Shown: positions 21,709-30,805, numbered from the stretch's first letter. The stretch is 64,000 nucleotides of DNA from Streptomyces marispadix (GCF_022524345.1 NZ_JAKWJU010000002.1:3100001-3164000); one strand, 5' to 3'. Numbers and translations are program-made. Notes: generated by a model from the sequence alone, not told the origin.

Positions 21709-22029
21709 ATGACTGATCGCAAACCCCTCGAGGGCGCCCCGTCCACGCCCCCTGCGCCCCGCAGCGCGGGGCGGATACTGGGCGCCGTCGTCCTGGTCTG
21801 CCTCGCGGCAGGTCTCTTCTACATCGGAGTCGACGCCCTCGCCAGCCCCGGCCGGGTGGTGGCCGAGTCCTCAGGCACCGGGCGCAGCCCGGACTCCGAG
21901 TCCGAGGCCAAGATCGGAGGACTGCTGATGTGCCTCTTCGGGGTCTCGGTCCTCTGCGGGGCGATCGCACTGTTGCAGAAGCCAGGGAAAGGCAAGCCGT
22001 CCGTCGGCGCAACGCCGCCACGTCCATGA
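21709..22029 (+). CDS. hypothetical two-helix membrane protein
   Basis: A 106-residue protein: Pro-rich N-terminus, helix 1 GRILGAVVLVCLAAGLFYIG (about 21-40), a polar loop and helix 2 IGGLLMCLFGVSVLCGAIAL (about 69-88). No family was recognised. TAGCCT at 21696-21701 lies 7 nt before the ATG and no ribosome site is present, so the mRNA is probably leaderless. It lies inside the first island interval. Confidence 0.6.
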   Translation: MTDRKPLEGAPSTPPAPRSAGRILGAVVLVCLAAGLFYIGVDALASPGRVVAESSGTGRSPDSESEAKIGGLLMCLFGVSVLCGAIALLQKPGKGKPSVGATPPRP

Positions 22030-22139
22030 GCGAAACGCGCGTACGCGGGAATGGGCTCCCCTCGGCATGGCGAGGAGCGAGCACGCCTGGAGGAAGAAGC
22101 GGTGGGCGATGATCGCCCGTTCTCGGAGGAGGTAGATGT

Positions 22140-22640
22140 ATGACGCGGCAGAACAAGCCGTGGACGGTCCAGTGGCACATCGTTGCGGACGGCACGGTGA
22201 TCCGACAGCGTTCAAAAGGGGATCAACCCCACGAGCAGCTGTTCGGGACGCACGCCACGAACCAGAAGCTGGAACTCGCCGACCTGGAGGCGCTCGACTA
22301 TCGCATCGCTCGGAACCAGCGCTTCTTCAACGTGCTTGCCGCTGTTCTGGTGGGTGTCGGCGTGATCGACGTGGTGGCGCTAGCGGCCGGCATGGTCCTC
22401 GCCTGGGTCGGCGTCGACGCAGGTGGCGCGCTCGTGATGCCGGCGCTGTTGCTGCTTGTCGGGCTGCTGATCGCCATCGGCGCAGCTCAAGGGCTCATGC
22501 TCAGGCGCTTCAATCGGGCCTGGACCGATGCCGGCTTCGCATCGTCAAATCAGGTGACGATGGCAGCTTCCGAGGCGCGTTCGCTGATCGCAGCGCCCGG
22601 AGCGGTCTCGGGACGCCCGGTCAGAGTCAAAAACGCTTGA
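22140..22640 (+). CDS. hypothetical two-helix membrane protein
   Basis: A 166-residue protein with a soluble N-terminal part (PWTVQWHIVADGTVIRQ), two transmembrane helices (about 62-85 and 95-118) and a polar C-terminus. GGAGGAGGTAG precedes the ATG at 22140. No family was recognised. It lies inside the first island interval, 111 bp after the previous small membrane protein. Confidence 0.6.
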   Translation: MTRQNKPWTVQWHIVADGTVIRQRSKGDQPHEQLFGTHATNQKLELADLEALDYRIARNQRFFNVLAAVLVGVGVIDVVALAAGMVLAWVGVDAGGALVMPALLLLVGLLIAIGAAQGLMLRRFNRAWTDAGFASSNQVTMAASEARSLIAAPGAVSGRPVRVKNA

Positions 22641-23115
22641 TCACTCCCCTCGACGTGACGGACTCGGCTTCCGCGACGGGTTCGGCTCTCGTCAAAGGAC
22701 GAGACGGAGTCAGGCACCCGTCACGGTGAGTGGTCTCTTTGGTGTCCGGCCACCGGCAGGCGCTATCACTGACCTCTGCGCGTCAAGGGGATGTTGGTTC
22801 GTCGAGGGCCGGGCCGGTGCCCACCAAGAAACCGTCGAGGATGCCGGACCGGTACTGAAGGCGCTTGAGCCGGTCGCGTATGAGTGCTTCGAGATAGTCG
22901 AAGGCGACGATGACCTTGGTCGCACCAAGACTGGTCGGTTTCACGTTGAACACCGCGGCGACAGCCTCGTGTTCGCCGCACGACTGCCGCACCACATGCG
23001 CACCAGAACAGGCCAAACCACGGTCATCAGAGGGCCGTTGGAAGAGCCGTTCGACGACTGGACAAGTCCCCTCTGCGCAGGTCAGGCGCCAACTGGCCCG
23101 ATCTGCACGGTGATC
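22641..23115. other. no confident gene; possible decayed coding sequence
   Basis: Frames are open on both strands but none has a ribosome site plus a recognisable family. The minus frame ending at 22783 reads VFNVKPTSLGATKVIVAFDY and LEALIRDRLKRLQYRSGILD, which looks protein-like and may be a remnant. This stretch abuts the second tRNA copy, where an integrase or excisionase would be expected, but no tyrosine or serine recombinase motif is visible. Confidence 0.4.
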
Positions 23116-23157
23116 CCCAAGCTCAGAGCGCGGGTTCGATTCCCGTCACCCGCTCCA
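23116..23157 (+). repeat. attachment-site copy 2 (42-nt tRNA-Gly 3' fragment)
   Basis: Identical over 42 nt to the tRNA-Gly end at 20792-20833, including the CCA. The 5' half of the tRNA is absent here. It marks the right end of a 2.3-kb interval. Confidence 0.92.
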
Positions 23158-23162
23158 CGACG

Positions 23163-23196
23163 AAGGCCCAGGTCAAAGACCCGGGCCTTGTTTGTT
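23163..23196 (+). terminator. hairpin after the second tRNA fragment
   Basis: AAGGCCC at 23163-23169 pairs with GGGCCTT at 23183-23189 and is followed by GTTTGTT. It mirrors the terminator after the intact tRNA, as expected if this was once the original tRNA 3' flank. Confidence 0.8.
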
Positions 23197-23339
23197 GGCT
23201 GGGCCTCTCTAAAGGTCTTGCACCAGATCGGCAGCCGGAAGGCACGTCGAGACCGCCAACGAAGCCCGTCAACGCCGCACCGGACACGGTCAGGTCCTCG
23301 ACTGCCATGAGGAACCGCGCTGATGAGACATGGGGCGCC

Positions 23340-23558
23340 TCATGCCAGCTGGTTGGGCTCCAGAGAGAAGAAGCACACGTTCGCGACGCTCCTCATCCTG
23401 CTGGACAGCATTTGCAGGTGGTCTTCACGGACCTTGAGGAACACCTCATGCCGGGTCATGCCAGGCGGCGGTACGTACGTGCCCGAGTACGACACGACCT
23501 GTGTGTGGGCAGCGAAACTGATGATGTAGCAGTACTCCCTGGGCGACTGGTGTTGCAC
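23340..23558 (-). CDS. small conserved hypothetical protein
   Basis: A 72-residue protein read from GTG 23558: REYCYIISFAAHTQ, then YSGTYVPPPGMTRHEVFLKV and a C-terminal VANVCFFSLEPNQL. The pattern of an N-terminal strand pair, a PPPGMTR helix start and a terminal FFSLEPN resembles short orphan proteins common near Streptomyces mobile regions; no function is known. An AGGA lies about 9 nt upstream of the GTG; the frame stays open to 23699. Confidence 0.55.
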   Translation of the reverse strand: MQHQSPREYCYIISFAAHTQVVSYSGTYVPPPGMTRHEVFLKVREDHLQMLSSRMRSVANVCFFSLEPNQLA

Positions 23559-23721
23559 CGTGCTTGGTCCTCTCGTGACCGTCCTCAGCACGCCGTTCGG
23601 CGGCACGCTCCTCGTACCCAGGACGGCGGCCCGGGCCTTGCGGTTTCGTGCGGCGGACCCTGGCGAGTCCTGAGTCAGGGGCCAGTGAAGCGTTCCCACG
23701 GGACGGCGCGGATCTTGAGTA

Positions 23722-24510
23722 TCAGGCCGGCTTGCGACCCCATGCGGTGATCATCGGGGCGAGCATGAGGTCCAGTTCCCCGTGCGCGAGGTTCGCGAGA
23801 TGCGTCTCGATCTCCTCGGGCGTGGCCAGTTCCGCGGCCAGGAGTTGGTCGCGGACGTGCTGGACCGTGGACGCCTCCAGGATCGTGCACGCGCGTGACG
23901 CGATGGGGAAGTAGGCCTCGGCGCCTACGTCCGTCAGGTCTGACTCACGCAGTAGCCGGGGCAGCGTGCGACCGTATGCGAGGTCCGCGCCGCGCTCGGC
24001 CATCAGCGTTCGGATCCGGGATCGCAGCCGGTTCGCCAGCGCTTCGTCGGGGCCGCGTTCGTCCGGGCACGCGAGTGGTTGCAGGGCTGGGTCGCCGTCC
24101 TCGATCACCAGCCATCCGCCCGGCCGGAGCGCATCGACCATGACTCGCATCGCGGCCGCGCGATCCTTCAGGTGGACCAGGACCAGGCGGGCGTGGACCA
24201 GGTCGAACGTCTCCGCCGGCGGTGGGTCGCGGATCACGTCGTGCCGCCGTACCTCGAGGGCGCCGCCGGCCGCGGGCTCCGCCCACGACACGTCGATGTC
24301 TGTGGCCAGCACCCGGCCGCCGGCCCCCACGCGCTCCGCCAGGCCGCGCGGCACCGAGACGCCGCCTGCGCCGACCTCCCAGCACCGCCACCCTTCACCC
24401 AGCCCCAGGTCGTCGAGGTGACGAAAGGTCCACGGGTCGAACAACTCGGCGAGCGCCGCGAACCGTTCGCCGGCTTCCGGGCGACGGTTGTCGAGCAGAT
24501 AGCGGTTCAC
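23722..24510 (-). CDS. class I SAM-dependent methyltransferase
   Basis: A 262-residue protein starting VNRYLLDNRRPEAGERFAAL. The SAM-binding motif I is CWEVGAGGVSVPRGLAERVG, followed by LATDIDVSW (acidic loop), FDLVHARLVLVHL and LRPGGWLVIED. The substrate is unknown. GTG 24510 has CATACT 6 nt upstream and no ribosome site, so it may be leaderless; an upstream extension to 24639 is not supported. It lies in the second island interval. Confidence 0.8.
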   Translation of the reverse strand: MNRYLLDNRRPEAGERFAALAELFDPWTFRHLDDLGLGEGWRCWEVGAGGVSVPRGLAERVGAGGRVLATDIDVSWAEPAAGGALEVRRHDVIRDPPPAETFDLVHARLVLVHLKDRAAAMRVMVDALRPGGWLVIEDGDPALQPLACPDERGPDEALANRLRSRIRTLMAERGADLAYGRTLPRLLRESDLTDVGAEAYFPIASRACTILEASTVQHVRDQLLAAELATPEEIETHLANLAHGELDLMLAPMITAWGRKPA

Positions 24511-24651
24511 CGCATCAGTATGGCCGGTCAACGTCGTGCAGATACCGGGCCGTTGACGAACGTCACGGTCGGGAGGCTCGCAGGTCTCACCCACAACTCC
24601 CTCATGGAGCCGAGGCGACCTCTGCTCTTCACGGGCCACAGGCGTGCCGGT

Positions 24652-25071
24652 CTAAGCGTCGCGTCCGCCGTCCGGCAGGTGCGAAGTGGCCAGGCGTGAC
24701 GGGGGCGTTGCCGCGGTGCCGTTCGTCAGCGCTGCTTGGACGATGCGGATGGCCTCGTCGGTGTCGATGCCGACGCCGGCGATGACCTCGGCGTACTCGG
24801 CGGCGGCGCGGCGTGCCCGTTCGCGTCCCTGCTCGCCGGATGCGGAGACGAACGAGCCTGCCGGTCCACGGGTCTCGATGAGCCCCGCTTCCTCCAACTG
24901 CCGGTAGGCGCGGCCGACGGTGTTGACGGCCAGGTTGAGGTCCGCGGCCAGGCGGCGGATGGTCGGCAGCTTGGTGCCCACGGCCAGTGTGTTGTCCTGG
25001 ATCTGACGGGCGAGTTGGGCGCGTAGCTGCTCGAACGGTGGGACGGGCGAGGCCGAGTCGATGACGATCAT
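24652..25071 (-). CDS. GntR-family regulator, YtrA-like
   Basis: A 139-residue regulator with an N-terminal winged HTH: PVPPFEQLRAQLARQIQ, KLPTIRRLAADLNLAVNTVG and YRQLEEAGLIETRGPAGSFV. The short C-terminal part (about 70 residues) is the small YtrA-type rather than the FadR or HutC type. YtrA regulators usually control an adjacent transporter or membrane operon. It starts 4 nt after the stop of the upstream membrane-protein gene, so the two form an operon and probably an autoregulated pair. Confidence 0.88.
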   Translation of the reverse strand: MIVIDSASPVPPFEQLRAQLARQIQDNTLAVGTKLPTIRRLAADLNLAVNTVGRAYRQLEEAGLIETRGPAGSFVSASGEQGRERARRAAAEYAEVIAGVGIDTDEAIRIVQAALTNGTAATPPSRLATSHLPDGGRDA

Positions 25072-25075
25072 CGGT

Positions 25076-25888
25076 TCACCGGGGTGCGAGTGGCGTGCCG
25101 CGCCGCCGTGCCGCCAGTCCGGTCCACACGGTGATCAGGGCGAGCGAGACGGCGCTCAGGGCGACGAAGAGACACCAGGCGAAGACCCACCAGCCAGGCA
25201 CGGTGTCGAGCACCGAGGCGACAGGCAGGCACCACACCAAGCTCGGCGTAGTGACCTCGCGGGCGTCCTCGACGCGCATGACGACGTCGGTGGTCAGCGA
25301 AGCCTCGTCCTCGGCCACGACCGGGTGCGTCAGAACGTGGCGCAGCTGGACGACCGTCACGACCGCGGCCCCGCACAGCCCGATGAGCAGGACGAGTGCC
25401 GCATACCGCGCGGTGGAGTCCAGCACGGTCAGGGCACCGATCGCCAGCAGCATCGCCCCCGCGAACGTGGCGACCGCGAACGCGGCACGCGCCCGGCCGA
25501 GCACGGTGCGCCAGCCGGGCCGGACCGGGTGGGCCGCCCGTCGCGGCAACGTCGCGCCGACCCGCCGGTCTACCTGCCGCACCCGCCGGTCCAGCAGCGA
25601 CTGGGCCAGCACCAACCCCGCCACCACCGCCGTCAAGACCAGCAGCGACCAGTGCCGGTACGACCCGGAGCCGTCGGCCGCGGGGCCGTGAGGCCGGGCG
25701 AAGGTGTAGACAAGGGCGACCGCGATGATGAACGCGGCCAGCAGGACAGCAGCGGCCAGACGGGCACGTTGCCGGACCGCCAGACGCGTGGCCAGCAACG
25801 GTGTCGGCTGGACGTCGGTCAGGCCGTGCACGGCCAACCACTCGCCGGCGCCCTTCAATTCCGCCGGACTCACCGACTGGTCAGTCAT
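25076..25888 (-). CDS. multi-pass membrane protein co-transcribed with GntR regulator
   Basis: A 270-residue protein beginning MTDQSVSPAELKGAGEWLAV, then about six hydrophobic helices in the order AAAVLLAAFIIAVALVYTFA, SLLVLTAVVAGLVLAQSLL, a basic loop, FAVATFAGAMLLAIGAL, ALVLLIGLCGAAVVTVV and a C-terminal pair. The start at 25888 follows AAGGAGGGCTGGCGG. Similar two-gene units (GntR plus a DUF1648/SdpI-like membrane protein) occur in actinobacteria, but no diagnostic motif was confirmed here. It lies in the second island interval. Confidence 0.7.
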   Translation of the reverse strand: MTDQSVSPAELKGAGEWLAVHGLTDVQPTPLLATRLAVRQRARLAAAVLLAAFIIAVALVYTFARPHGPAADGSGSYRHWSLLVLTAVVAGLVLAQSLLDRRVRQVDRRVGATLPRRAAHPVRPGWRTVLGRARAAFAVATFAGAMLLAIGALTVLDSTARYAALVLLIGLCGAAVVTVVQLRHVLTHPVVAEDEASLTTDVVMRVEDAREVTTPSLVWCLPVASVLDTVPGWWVFAWCLFVALSAVSLALITVWTGLAARRRGTPLAPR

Positions 25889-25937
25889 CCGCCAGCCCTC
25901 CTTCGTCATGAGGCTCCATGCGCTCCATGTCTTAAGC

Positions 25938-25973
25938 CTTGTCTCAAGATGGTGCGTCAAGCGTTGGGACAAG
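25938..25973 (-). promoter_or_regulatory. candidate operator/promoter of the membrane protein-GntR operon
   Basis: CTTGTC (25938-25943) and GACAAG (25968-25973) form a perfect 6-bp inverted repeat. On the minus strand, TTGACG (25955-25960) lies inside it and could be the -35 hexamer, with TTAAGA-like bases as a weak -10 near 25932-25937. The GntR protein encoded by the operon is the obvious candidate ligand. Confidence 0.35.
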
Positions 25974-26229
25974 TCAACGGCGGAGCGGCGCATCGGTCTT
26001 GCATCGGCTGCGTGCCGTTCGCGTACCGCTGCCGTGCGTCGACGGTGTGTAGTCAAGGTCGGCTCCTGCGGATGCCGCTGATCACGAGCACACCGCTCGC
26101 TGGCAAGTGCCGGGTTCGGATGGTTCGGGGTCGCGGGCAGCGTCGCCGGTGGGCAGGGCGCTTCTGCGGCCGCAGGGCGTCGTTGCAGTCGTCTGGCAGC
26201 GGCTCACGGCTGCCGATAATCTCCCTGCC
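25974..26229. other. divergent upstream region
   Basis: No gene is seen. TAATCT at 26217-26222 is a good -10 box 7 nt before the ATG of the plus-strand hypothetical gene. Confidence 0.45.
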
Positions 26230-26700
26230 ATGTCATCTCAGGGGCGTGGGGCCGCAGTTGTCGTCTGCATCGTGTTGGCGATGCTCGGCATATCAACGGC
26301 GCTGATCTTGTCGGCGGTGGCGCTGGACGCGAGTTCTCAGGTATCCAGCAAGCCGATGGACGAATTCAAGAACGAGGAGCACCTGTTCGAGGAATCCAGG
26401 TGCGACCCCGACAGCGAATCTCCGCCCGACCAGCCCTTCTTGTCCTGTCTGACCGAGCACGAGGCGAACATGCAGGAGGACGCGGCGAATTGGGCGGCCG
26501 AGATCGAAGGGCGTCAGGCGGACATCGAAACGAAGGGCAACTTGGCCGTCATCTTCGGCCTGGCCGGGGTGACATTCGCGGTCTGCGCCGTCGCGTCCAG
26601 CAGGAGCAGCCGAACCATGCCGCAGACCACCGGCTCGTCTGCCGTGCCTCCTGCCCCAGGCGGCGCCCCCATGCCTGTCCAACCACCCTCGCAGTCATAG
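26230..26700 (+). CDS. hypothetical membrane-anchored protein
   Basis: A 156-residue protein with an N-terminal helix (VVVCIVLAMLGISTALILSA), an acidic extracytoplasmic segment containing a Cys pair (RCDPDSESPPDQPFLSC), a second helix (LAVIFGLAGVTFAVCAVA) and a Pro-rich tail. No family was recognised. It is probably leaderless, with TAATCT 7 nt before the ATG. It lies in the second island interval. Confidence 0.6.
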   Translation: MSSQGRGAAVVVCIVLAMLGISTALILSAVALDASSQVSSKPMDEFKNEEHLFEESRCDPDSESPPDQPFLSCLTEHEANMQEDAANWAAEIEGRQADIETKGNLAVIFGLAGVTFAVCAVASSRSSRTMPQTTGSSAVPPAPGGAPMPVQPPSQS

Positions 26701-26762
26701 CCTCGGCCACCAAGACGACCGCCGCATGCTTGCGTGAGCACTCGACCGACCCGCCTGGAGGC

Positions 26763-28358
26763 TCAGTGGCGAAGCGTGGCAGTGGCCGGGTGGCCGTACT
26801 CGTTGCCGCTCGCTGCGTCCTTGTCGGGCTGTGAACGCCGGCTGAGAGCGCGGCAGATCAGGAATCCGGTCGGCACGCTCAGAATGCTCGGCGAGGTCAG
26901 CGGCCACATGCTCCAGTCGGCGTGCGGGAAGAGCGCGTGGGCGGCGCCCGAGGTCAATGGCGAGAAGAAGATCAGGACCAGGTTGATCGCGGTGGTCGAC
27001 AGGACGCAGTACTTGATCGCCGCGGCCGTCATCGTCCGCTTGCCCAGGCTGAACACGAGCAGCGGCAGCAGCGTCGATACCGTCTCCGTGTAGGTGAGGA
27101 CCAGCCAGAACTGCGGGCTCACGTCGATCGTCAGCGCCGCGATCAGGATGCTGAAGACGCCCAGGCCCACCATGGCCAGCCGGGCCCGAACTGCTCCTCT
27201 GTCGCGGCGGGCGTCCGGTTCCACCTCGACGTCGCCGCCGCGGCCCAGGTCGTGCACGATCGACGCGGCTCCGGACAGCAGCAGTACGGAGGCGGAGGCG
27301 AGGATGGTGAGGAAGACGGAGCACATGATGAAGAACATGAGCTTGCCCACGTCGCCTGACTCGCTGCCGTCCAAAGCCATGGCGAGCAGTGCCAGGTTCA
27401 CGCCGCCGAACGGCCCCTCCTGGGCCAGCTCCTCGCGCCCGATCAGAGCGGCGATGCCGAATCCGAGGAACATGGCGGTGCCGACGAGGAAGCCCAGAGC
27501 GGCCGCCCCCACGCCCGCCGCCCTCCGGGCACTGCGGGCATCGGGTGATCCGGCCAGGCGTACGGCGATGTGCGGCAGGAAGGCCGCGCCGACCAGCACG
27601 CAGCCGGCGTAGCTGAGGAGATCCAGGTGCCCGGCGATTCCCCCTCCGAAGAGGCCGCCGGTGCCGAGATATTCGCCGGTGCCCCCCTGCTGCCGCTCGG
27701 CGGTCTCCAACAGGGTGCCGATGTCACCGTGGAAGCGAAGCAGCACCATCGCCGCCATCACCGGGGCGATCACCAGGAAGGAAGCGGCCGTGCCGATCTG
27801 GTGCATGGTCGCGCCGCGGGCGGCGCCGATCGTGGCACAGGCGAGAATCAATCCGCCGGCGAGTACGACGACCAGCCGACGGCTGAACGGATCGCTCAGC
27901 CCGATCAGTTGGGCGGCATGGCCGAGCGGCTGAAGCTGCCCGATGAGCAGGGGCACCACGGCCACCAGGCACGCGATCCCCACCCAGCGCTTGGCGGACC
28001 CGTGTGGCAGGTGGCGGGTAACCATCGCGCCGAAGGTCCGACCTCTGGCCGCGGGCAGTCTGCCCGCAAGCCAGCTCCGCATCAGCACGGGAGACGCGGC
28101 CGCGCACAACAAGAGGATGACTCCGTCGAGCCCGCTGAAGGCGACGGTGCCCAGCAGATAGAGCACGGCGGCGGTGGGCATGACTTCGCTGGCGACGGCC
28201 AGGCCGGTCGGCACGGCGCCGAGTTGCTTGCCCTCGCGGAAGAAGCCGTCGCCGATGCGCAGATCCGGGCTGACCCACATGGCCAGGAACAGGCAGGCGG
28301 CGATGAACAACATGAACAGGCACACGACGAGGAAACGTGGTTCGAGGAAGTCATTCAT
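26763..28358 (-). CDS. sodium:solute symporter (SSS family, ActP-like)
   Basis: A 531-residue integral membrane protein with about 13 helices. The N-terminus (LRIGDGFFREGKQLGAVPTG), the discontinuous helix region (TAAVLYLLGTVAFSGLDG), the TMHQIGTAASFLV segment and FLTILASASVLLLSGAASIV match the acetate/monocarboxylate branch of sodium-solute symporters. The usual partner DUF485 protein is not adjacent. The ATG at 28358 has only a weak GAGCAGG site. The substrate is unknown. Confidence 0.82.
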   Translation of the reverse strand: MNDFLEPRFLVVCLFMLFIAACLFLAMWVSPDLRIGDGFFREGKQLGAVPTGLAVASEVMPTAAVLYLLGTVAFSGLDGVILLLCAAASPVLMRSWLAGRLPAARGRTFGAMVTRHLPHGSAKRWVGIACLVAVVPLLIGQLQPLGHAAQLIGLSDPFSRRLVVVLAGGLILACATIGAARGATMHQIGTAASFLVIAPVMAAMVLLRFHGDIGTLLETAERQQGGTGEYLGTGGLFGGGIAGHLDLLSYAGCVLVGAAFLPHIAVRLAGSPDARSARRAAGVGAAALGFLVGTAMFLGFGIAALIGREELAQEGPFGGVNLALLAMALDGSESGDVGKLMFFIMCSVFLTILASASVLLLSGAASIVHDLGRGGDVEVEPDARRDRGAVRARLAMVGLGVFSILIAALTIDVSPQFWLVLTYTETVSTLLPLLVFSLGKRTMTAAAIKYCVLSTTAINLVLIFFSPLTSGAAHALFPHADWSMWPLTSPSILSVPTGFLICRALSRRSQPDKDAASGNEYGHPATATLRH

Positions 28359-28820
28359 GGGCCGAACAACCTGCTCGGTGTGGGGAGGTCATCCTGGTCG
28401 CTCCGGTGATGGAACGGGGCCCGCGAGGCCCGCGCTCTCGGGGATTCGGCATGGCTCGTCGAGGTTACCGGAGGTCATCTGATGTCTCGTGAGTTTGGTT
28501 TTCCGTTACACCGTCCTCACGTGGGGTTATGGGCAGGGCCGAGGGAAACCGGGGCTGCGTTGTGAGCATCTGACGGACGAGATGGCGAACTGGCAGGCAA
28601 ATGTGGAGTCCACGGTCATACGTGCGCATCAACGTCCTGCCGGTGCGCCGAGGCCCCGCTTCGGCCGGTGGTCGGCGAGGCGACTCTCGCGGTCCGCGAA
28701 GTCCTCTTCCCCTCGACGTGGAGGGAGCGCGGACGGCCCGACGGCCGCGCGACCGGTGACCTCAGGGTCTCCGGTACGCAGCGAGCCGAGGGGCCGCCCG
28801 ATCGCCGGCCGGCGTCCGTG
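28359..28820. other. gene-free region
   Basis: This region lies upstream of the symporter and downstream of the M23 peptidase. The open frames have no ribosome site and read as arginine-rich noise. It is slightly AT-richer near 28480-28520. Nothing else was recognised. Confidence 0.4.
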
Positions 28821-29396
28821 TCAGCAGGAGTTGTTGCTCTTGACGTTCCGCCAGGTCTTGTTGCTTCCGGCGTACTCGACTCCGTTGAACGAAGCCTTGA
28901 CCCGCTCCGAGTCGGATGTGCCCCAGGAGGCCTTCCCGTCGCCGTTGGCGTCGACGCCGTGCTCGAAGTGGAGGTGGGGGTGGCCGTTGGAGGTCGGGCC
29001 TGTCTTTCCGACGGCGCCGATCCCCTGGCCCTGAGCGACGGTGTCGCCCTCCTTGACGGACCGCGACTTCATGTGGAGGTACGTGGTGAAGTGGCCGCCG
29101 CCGTGGTTGATCTGAACCACGTTGCCGGCGTTGTCGTGCCAGAAGGACATGTTGACCGTGCCGGCCTCCGGCGCGACGATCTGCGCGCCCTCGGTCCCGT
29201 GCTGGTCCGGCTCCTTGACCATGTCCAGCGCGGGGTTGTGGGCCCAGGTGTCGAGTCGCCAGGAGTCCCCGCACTTGAAGGGAAGCTGGAAGTTCGTCGC
29301 CCGCGGCTCCTCCTCCGCGGCGGACGCCGCGACCGGTGTCACCGCTGCCCCCGCCACCAGGATCATGCCCAGCATGATGCCGGTTTTCTTCTTCAT
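28821..29396 (-). CDS. secreted M23-family (LytM) peptidase
   Basis: A 191-residue exported protein. The signal peptide covers residues 1-27 (KKKTGIMLGMILVAGAAVTP, then ASA). Metal ligands of M23 are recognisable: His53 and Asp58 in AHNPALDM, His108 in YLHMKS and the HPHLHFE motif (139-145). Such enzymes cut peptidoglycan cross-bridges or act as degenerate LytM domains; spacing of the first motif (HxxxxD rather than HxxxD) differs from the classical form. Short insertions near DANGDGKASW resemble a calcium loop. ATG 29396 follows GGAGAGACC. Confidence 0.88.
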   Translation of the reverse strand: MKKKTGIMLGMILVAGAAVTPVAASAAEEEPRATNFQLPFKCGDSWRLDTWAHNPALDMVKEPDQHGTEGAQIVAPEAGTVNMSFWHDNAGNVVQINHGGGHFTTYLHMKSRSVKEGDTVAQGQGIGAVGKTGPTSNGHPHLHFEHGVDANGDGKASWGTSDSERVKASFNGVEYAGSNKTWRNVKSNNSC

Positions 29397-30025
29397 GGTC
29401 TCTCCGAATCTGAGTTTGTCGTGATCACTGCATTCCCCGCGGCGGCACAGTAGCGCGAGCAGTTCACCCGCGGTGGCACGTTCAGTTGTCCGACAAATGG
29501 CGAGACGAATTGCTGCCTCTGCTCGCGGAATAACGCCAGCGAGAGCCCTCGCGCTCTCCCCGCCGTCGGCGCGGTGGCGGCATGCACCCGTTGAACAGGC
29601 GCCTCAGCGGACCGACTTGAGCTTCGCGTCCACCAAATCCGCCTGGTCACACGCCTCCAGCCGGCACCGGGGGGCCGCGTCGTTGCTGCGCACCTCGCCG
29701 CGCGACGCCGTCCGTGGAGCGTCGAAGTACGCGCGTACCTCGTCGGGAAAGCGAAGAATGTAGAGGACCGCGCCGCTGTGGAAGACGCAGGAAAAGCAAG
29801 GACGTTGACGCGGCAGGACAATTGAAAAAGGGGATGCCCCCTGGCTCTCACGATGGGCGAGTCGGTCGAATACAGCGATCTCGATGCTTTTTCGGCGGTC
29901 TCTACGATTGGAACGCCGAGCGCAAACCGTCCGGGCAACGGACTTCGCCAAGTGGGCCCGCGGGGCTTTTCGTTGTGCCGGATGTTGCGGCCCTGTCCGG
30001 CCGTGCAGGACCTAGGCTCCTCCCC
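29397..30025. other. long region with one doubtful minus-strand ORF
   Basis: A minus frame at 29604-29951 reads LYILRFPDEVRAYFDAPRTA near its middle and RCRLEACDQADLVDAKLKSV at its end. This looks partly protein-like, but it has no ribosome site or known family and may be a fragment. TAGGCT at 30013-30018 is a -10 box for the next plus-strand gene. Nothing else was recognised. Confidence 0.35.
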
Positions 30026-30280
30026 ATGACTGATGGGGATATGCGCTACGGACGCTGTGGGGCGTGCGGCGGCGGCGAGGTGTACCGGGGCGAGTACGTG
30101 GCGCAGGCCGGGCTCCGCAAGCCGGGCGGAGGCAAGTTCCGGGCGAAGCAGCCGGTGTTCGACGCCTACGTCTGCGCGGCCTGCGGGAATACCCAACTGC
30201 ACGTGCAGCTCGACGCGAAGATGGCGTCGCACATCCGGCACGAACTCGAGTGGATACCGCCGCAGAAGAGACTGGGCTAA
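30026..30280 (+). CDS. small zinc-ribbon-like protein
   Basis: An 84-residue protein: RYGRCGACGGGEVYRGEYVA, then VFDAYVCAACGNTQLHVQLD. The two CxxC pairs, 36 residues apart, form a likely four-Cys zinc site, as in nucleic-acid-binding small ribbons. TAGGCT lies 7 nt before the ATG with no ribosome site, so it is probably leaderless. Confidence 0.7.
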   Translation: MTDGDMRYGRCGACGGGEVYRGEYVAQAGLRKPGGGKFRAKQPVFDAYVCAACGNTQLHVQLDAKMASHIRHELEWIPPQKRLG

Positions 30281-30322
30281 CTCCCCGAGCGGGGGGATCA
30301 GCGGATCAGTGGTCCCGGCGAG

Positions 30323-30790
30323 TCACCGGGACGTGTCGATCCCGGCCCAGTCGGACTCGGCACGCCGGCGACTCCGCTGGGCCGACCGGAACGACCGCCG
30401 GCAGACGAACGTCACGACGAGCAGCGGGAAGTTGATCGCCAGCAACGGAAGCGCCCACAGGCCCGCGTGCCGGATCAGAAGGGCCGCACACGCGGCCACG
30501 AGCACCGCGCACACGAGTGCCAGGACGAGGAAGGCCGCACCCGCGAGTCCCGGCCGACGCCTCGCCGTCCGGCCCGAGAAGGCGAGGGAAGCCCCGCAGA
30601 AGGACAGCACCATCAGGAGCGGCGAGGAGTACGTCACCACCCTGAGCGCCTCGGTCGTCGAGCCGGCCGTCGGACCCGTCGTCAACGCCAGGGCGGTGAG
30701 CCCCGCGTGCAGCAGTGTCCAGGCGAGCCCGGCGACCCCGAGGACCACCATGCCTCGCCTGACGGTGGCCTCGGGGACGCTGGTTTTCAT
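30323..30790 (-). CDS. hypothetical four-helix membrane protein (T7SS-like cassette)
   Basis: A 155-residue protein with four predicted helices (about 13-37, 50-70, 80-105 and 108-128) and a basic C-terminus (CRRSFRSAQRSRRRAESDW). It starts 15 bp after the WxG-transmembrane gene stop, so it is the last gene of that unit. No family was recognised. An immunity or accessory role in the cassette is speculation. Confidence 0.65.
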   Translation of the reverse strand: MKTSVPEATVRRGMVVLGVAGLAWTLLHAGLTALALTTGPTAGSTTEALRVVTYSSPLLMVLSFCGASLAFSGRTARRRPGLAGAAFLVLALVCAVLVAACAALLIRHAGLWALPLLAINFPLLVVTFVCRRSFRSAQRSRRRAESDWAGIDTSR

Positions 30791-30805
30791 CTGCGCACCG
30801 TCCGA

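Noticed and set aside
22641..23115. Integrase gene expected next to the second att copy
   Set aside because: No tyrosine (R-H-R-Y) or serine recombinase motif was seen in any frame.
24079..24699. Plus-strand frame opposite the methyltransferase
   Set aside because: The minus strand has complete SAM motifs; the plus frame is a shadow.
28489..29034. 181-codon plus-strand frame upstream of and antisense to the M23 peptidase
   Set aside because: No ribosome site and no family; partly antisense to the HPHLHFE-containing gene.
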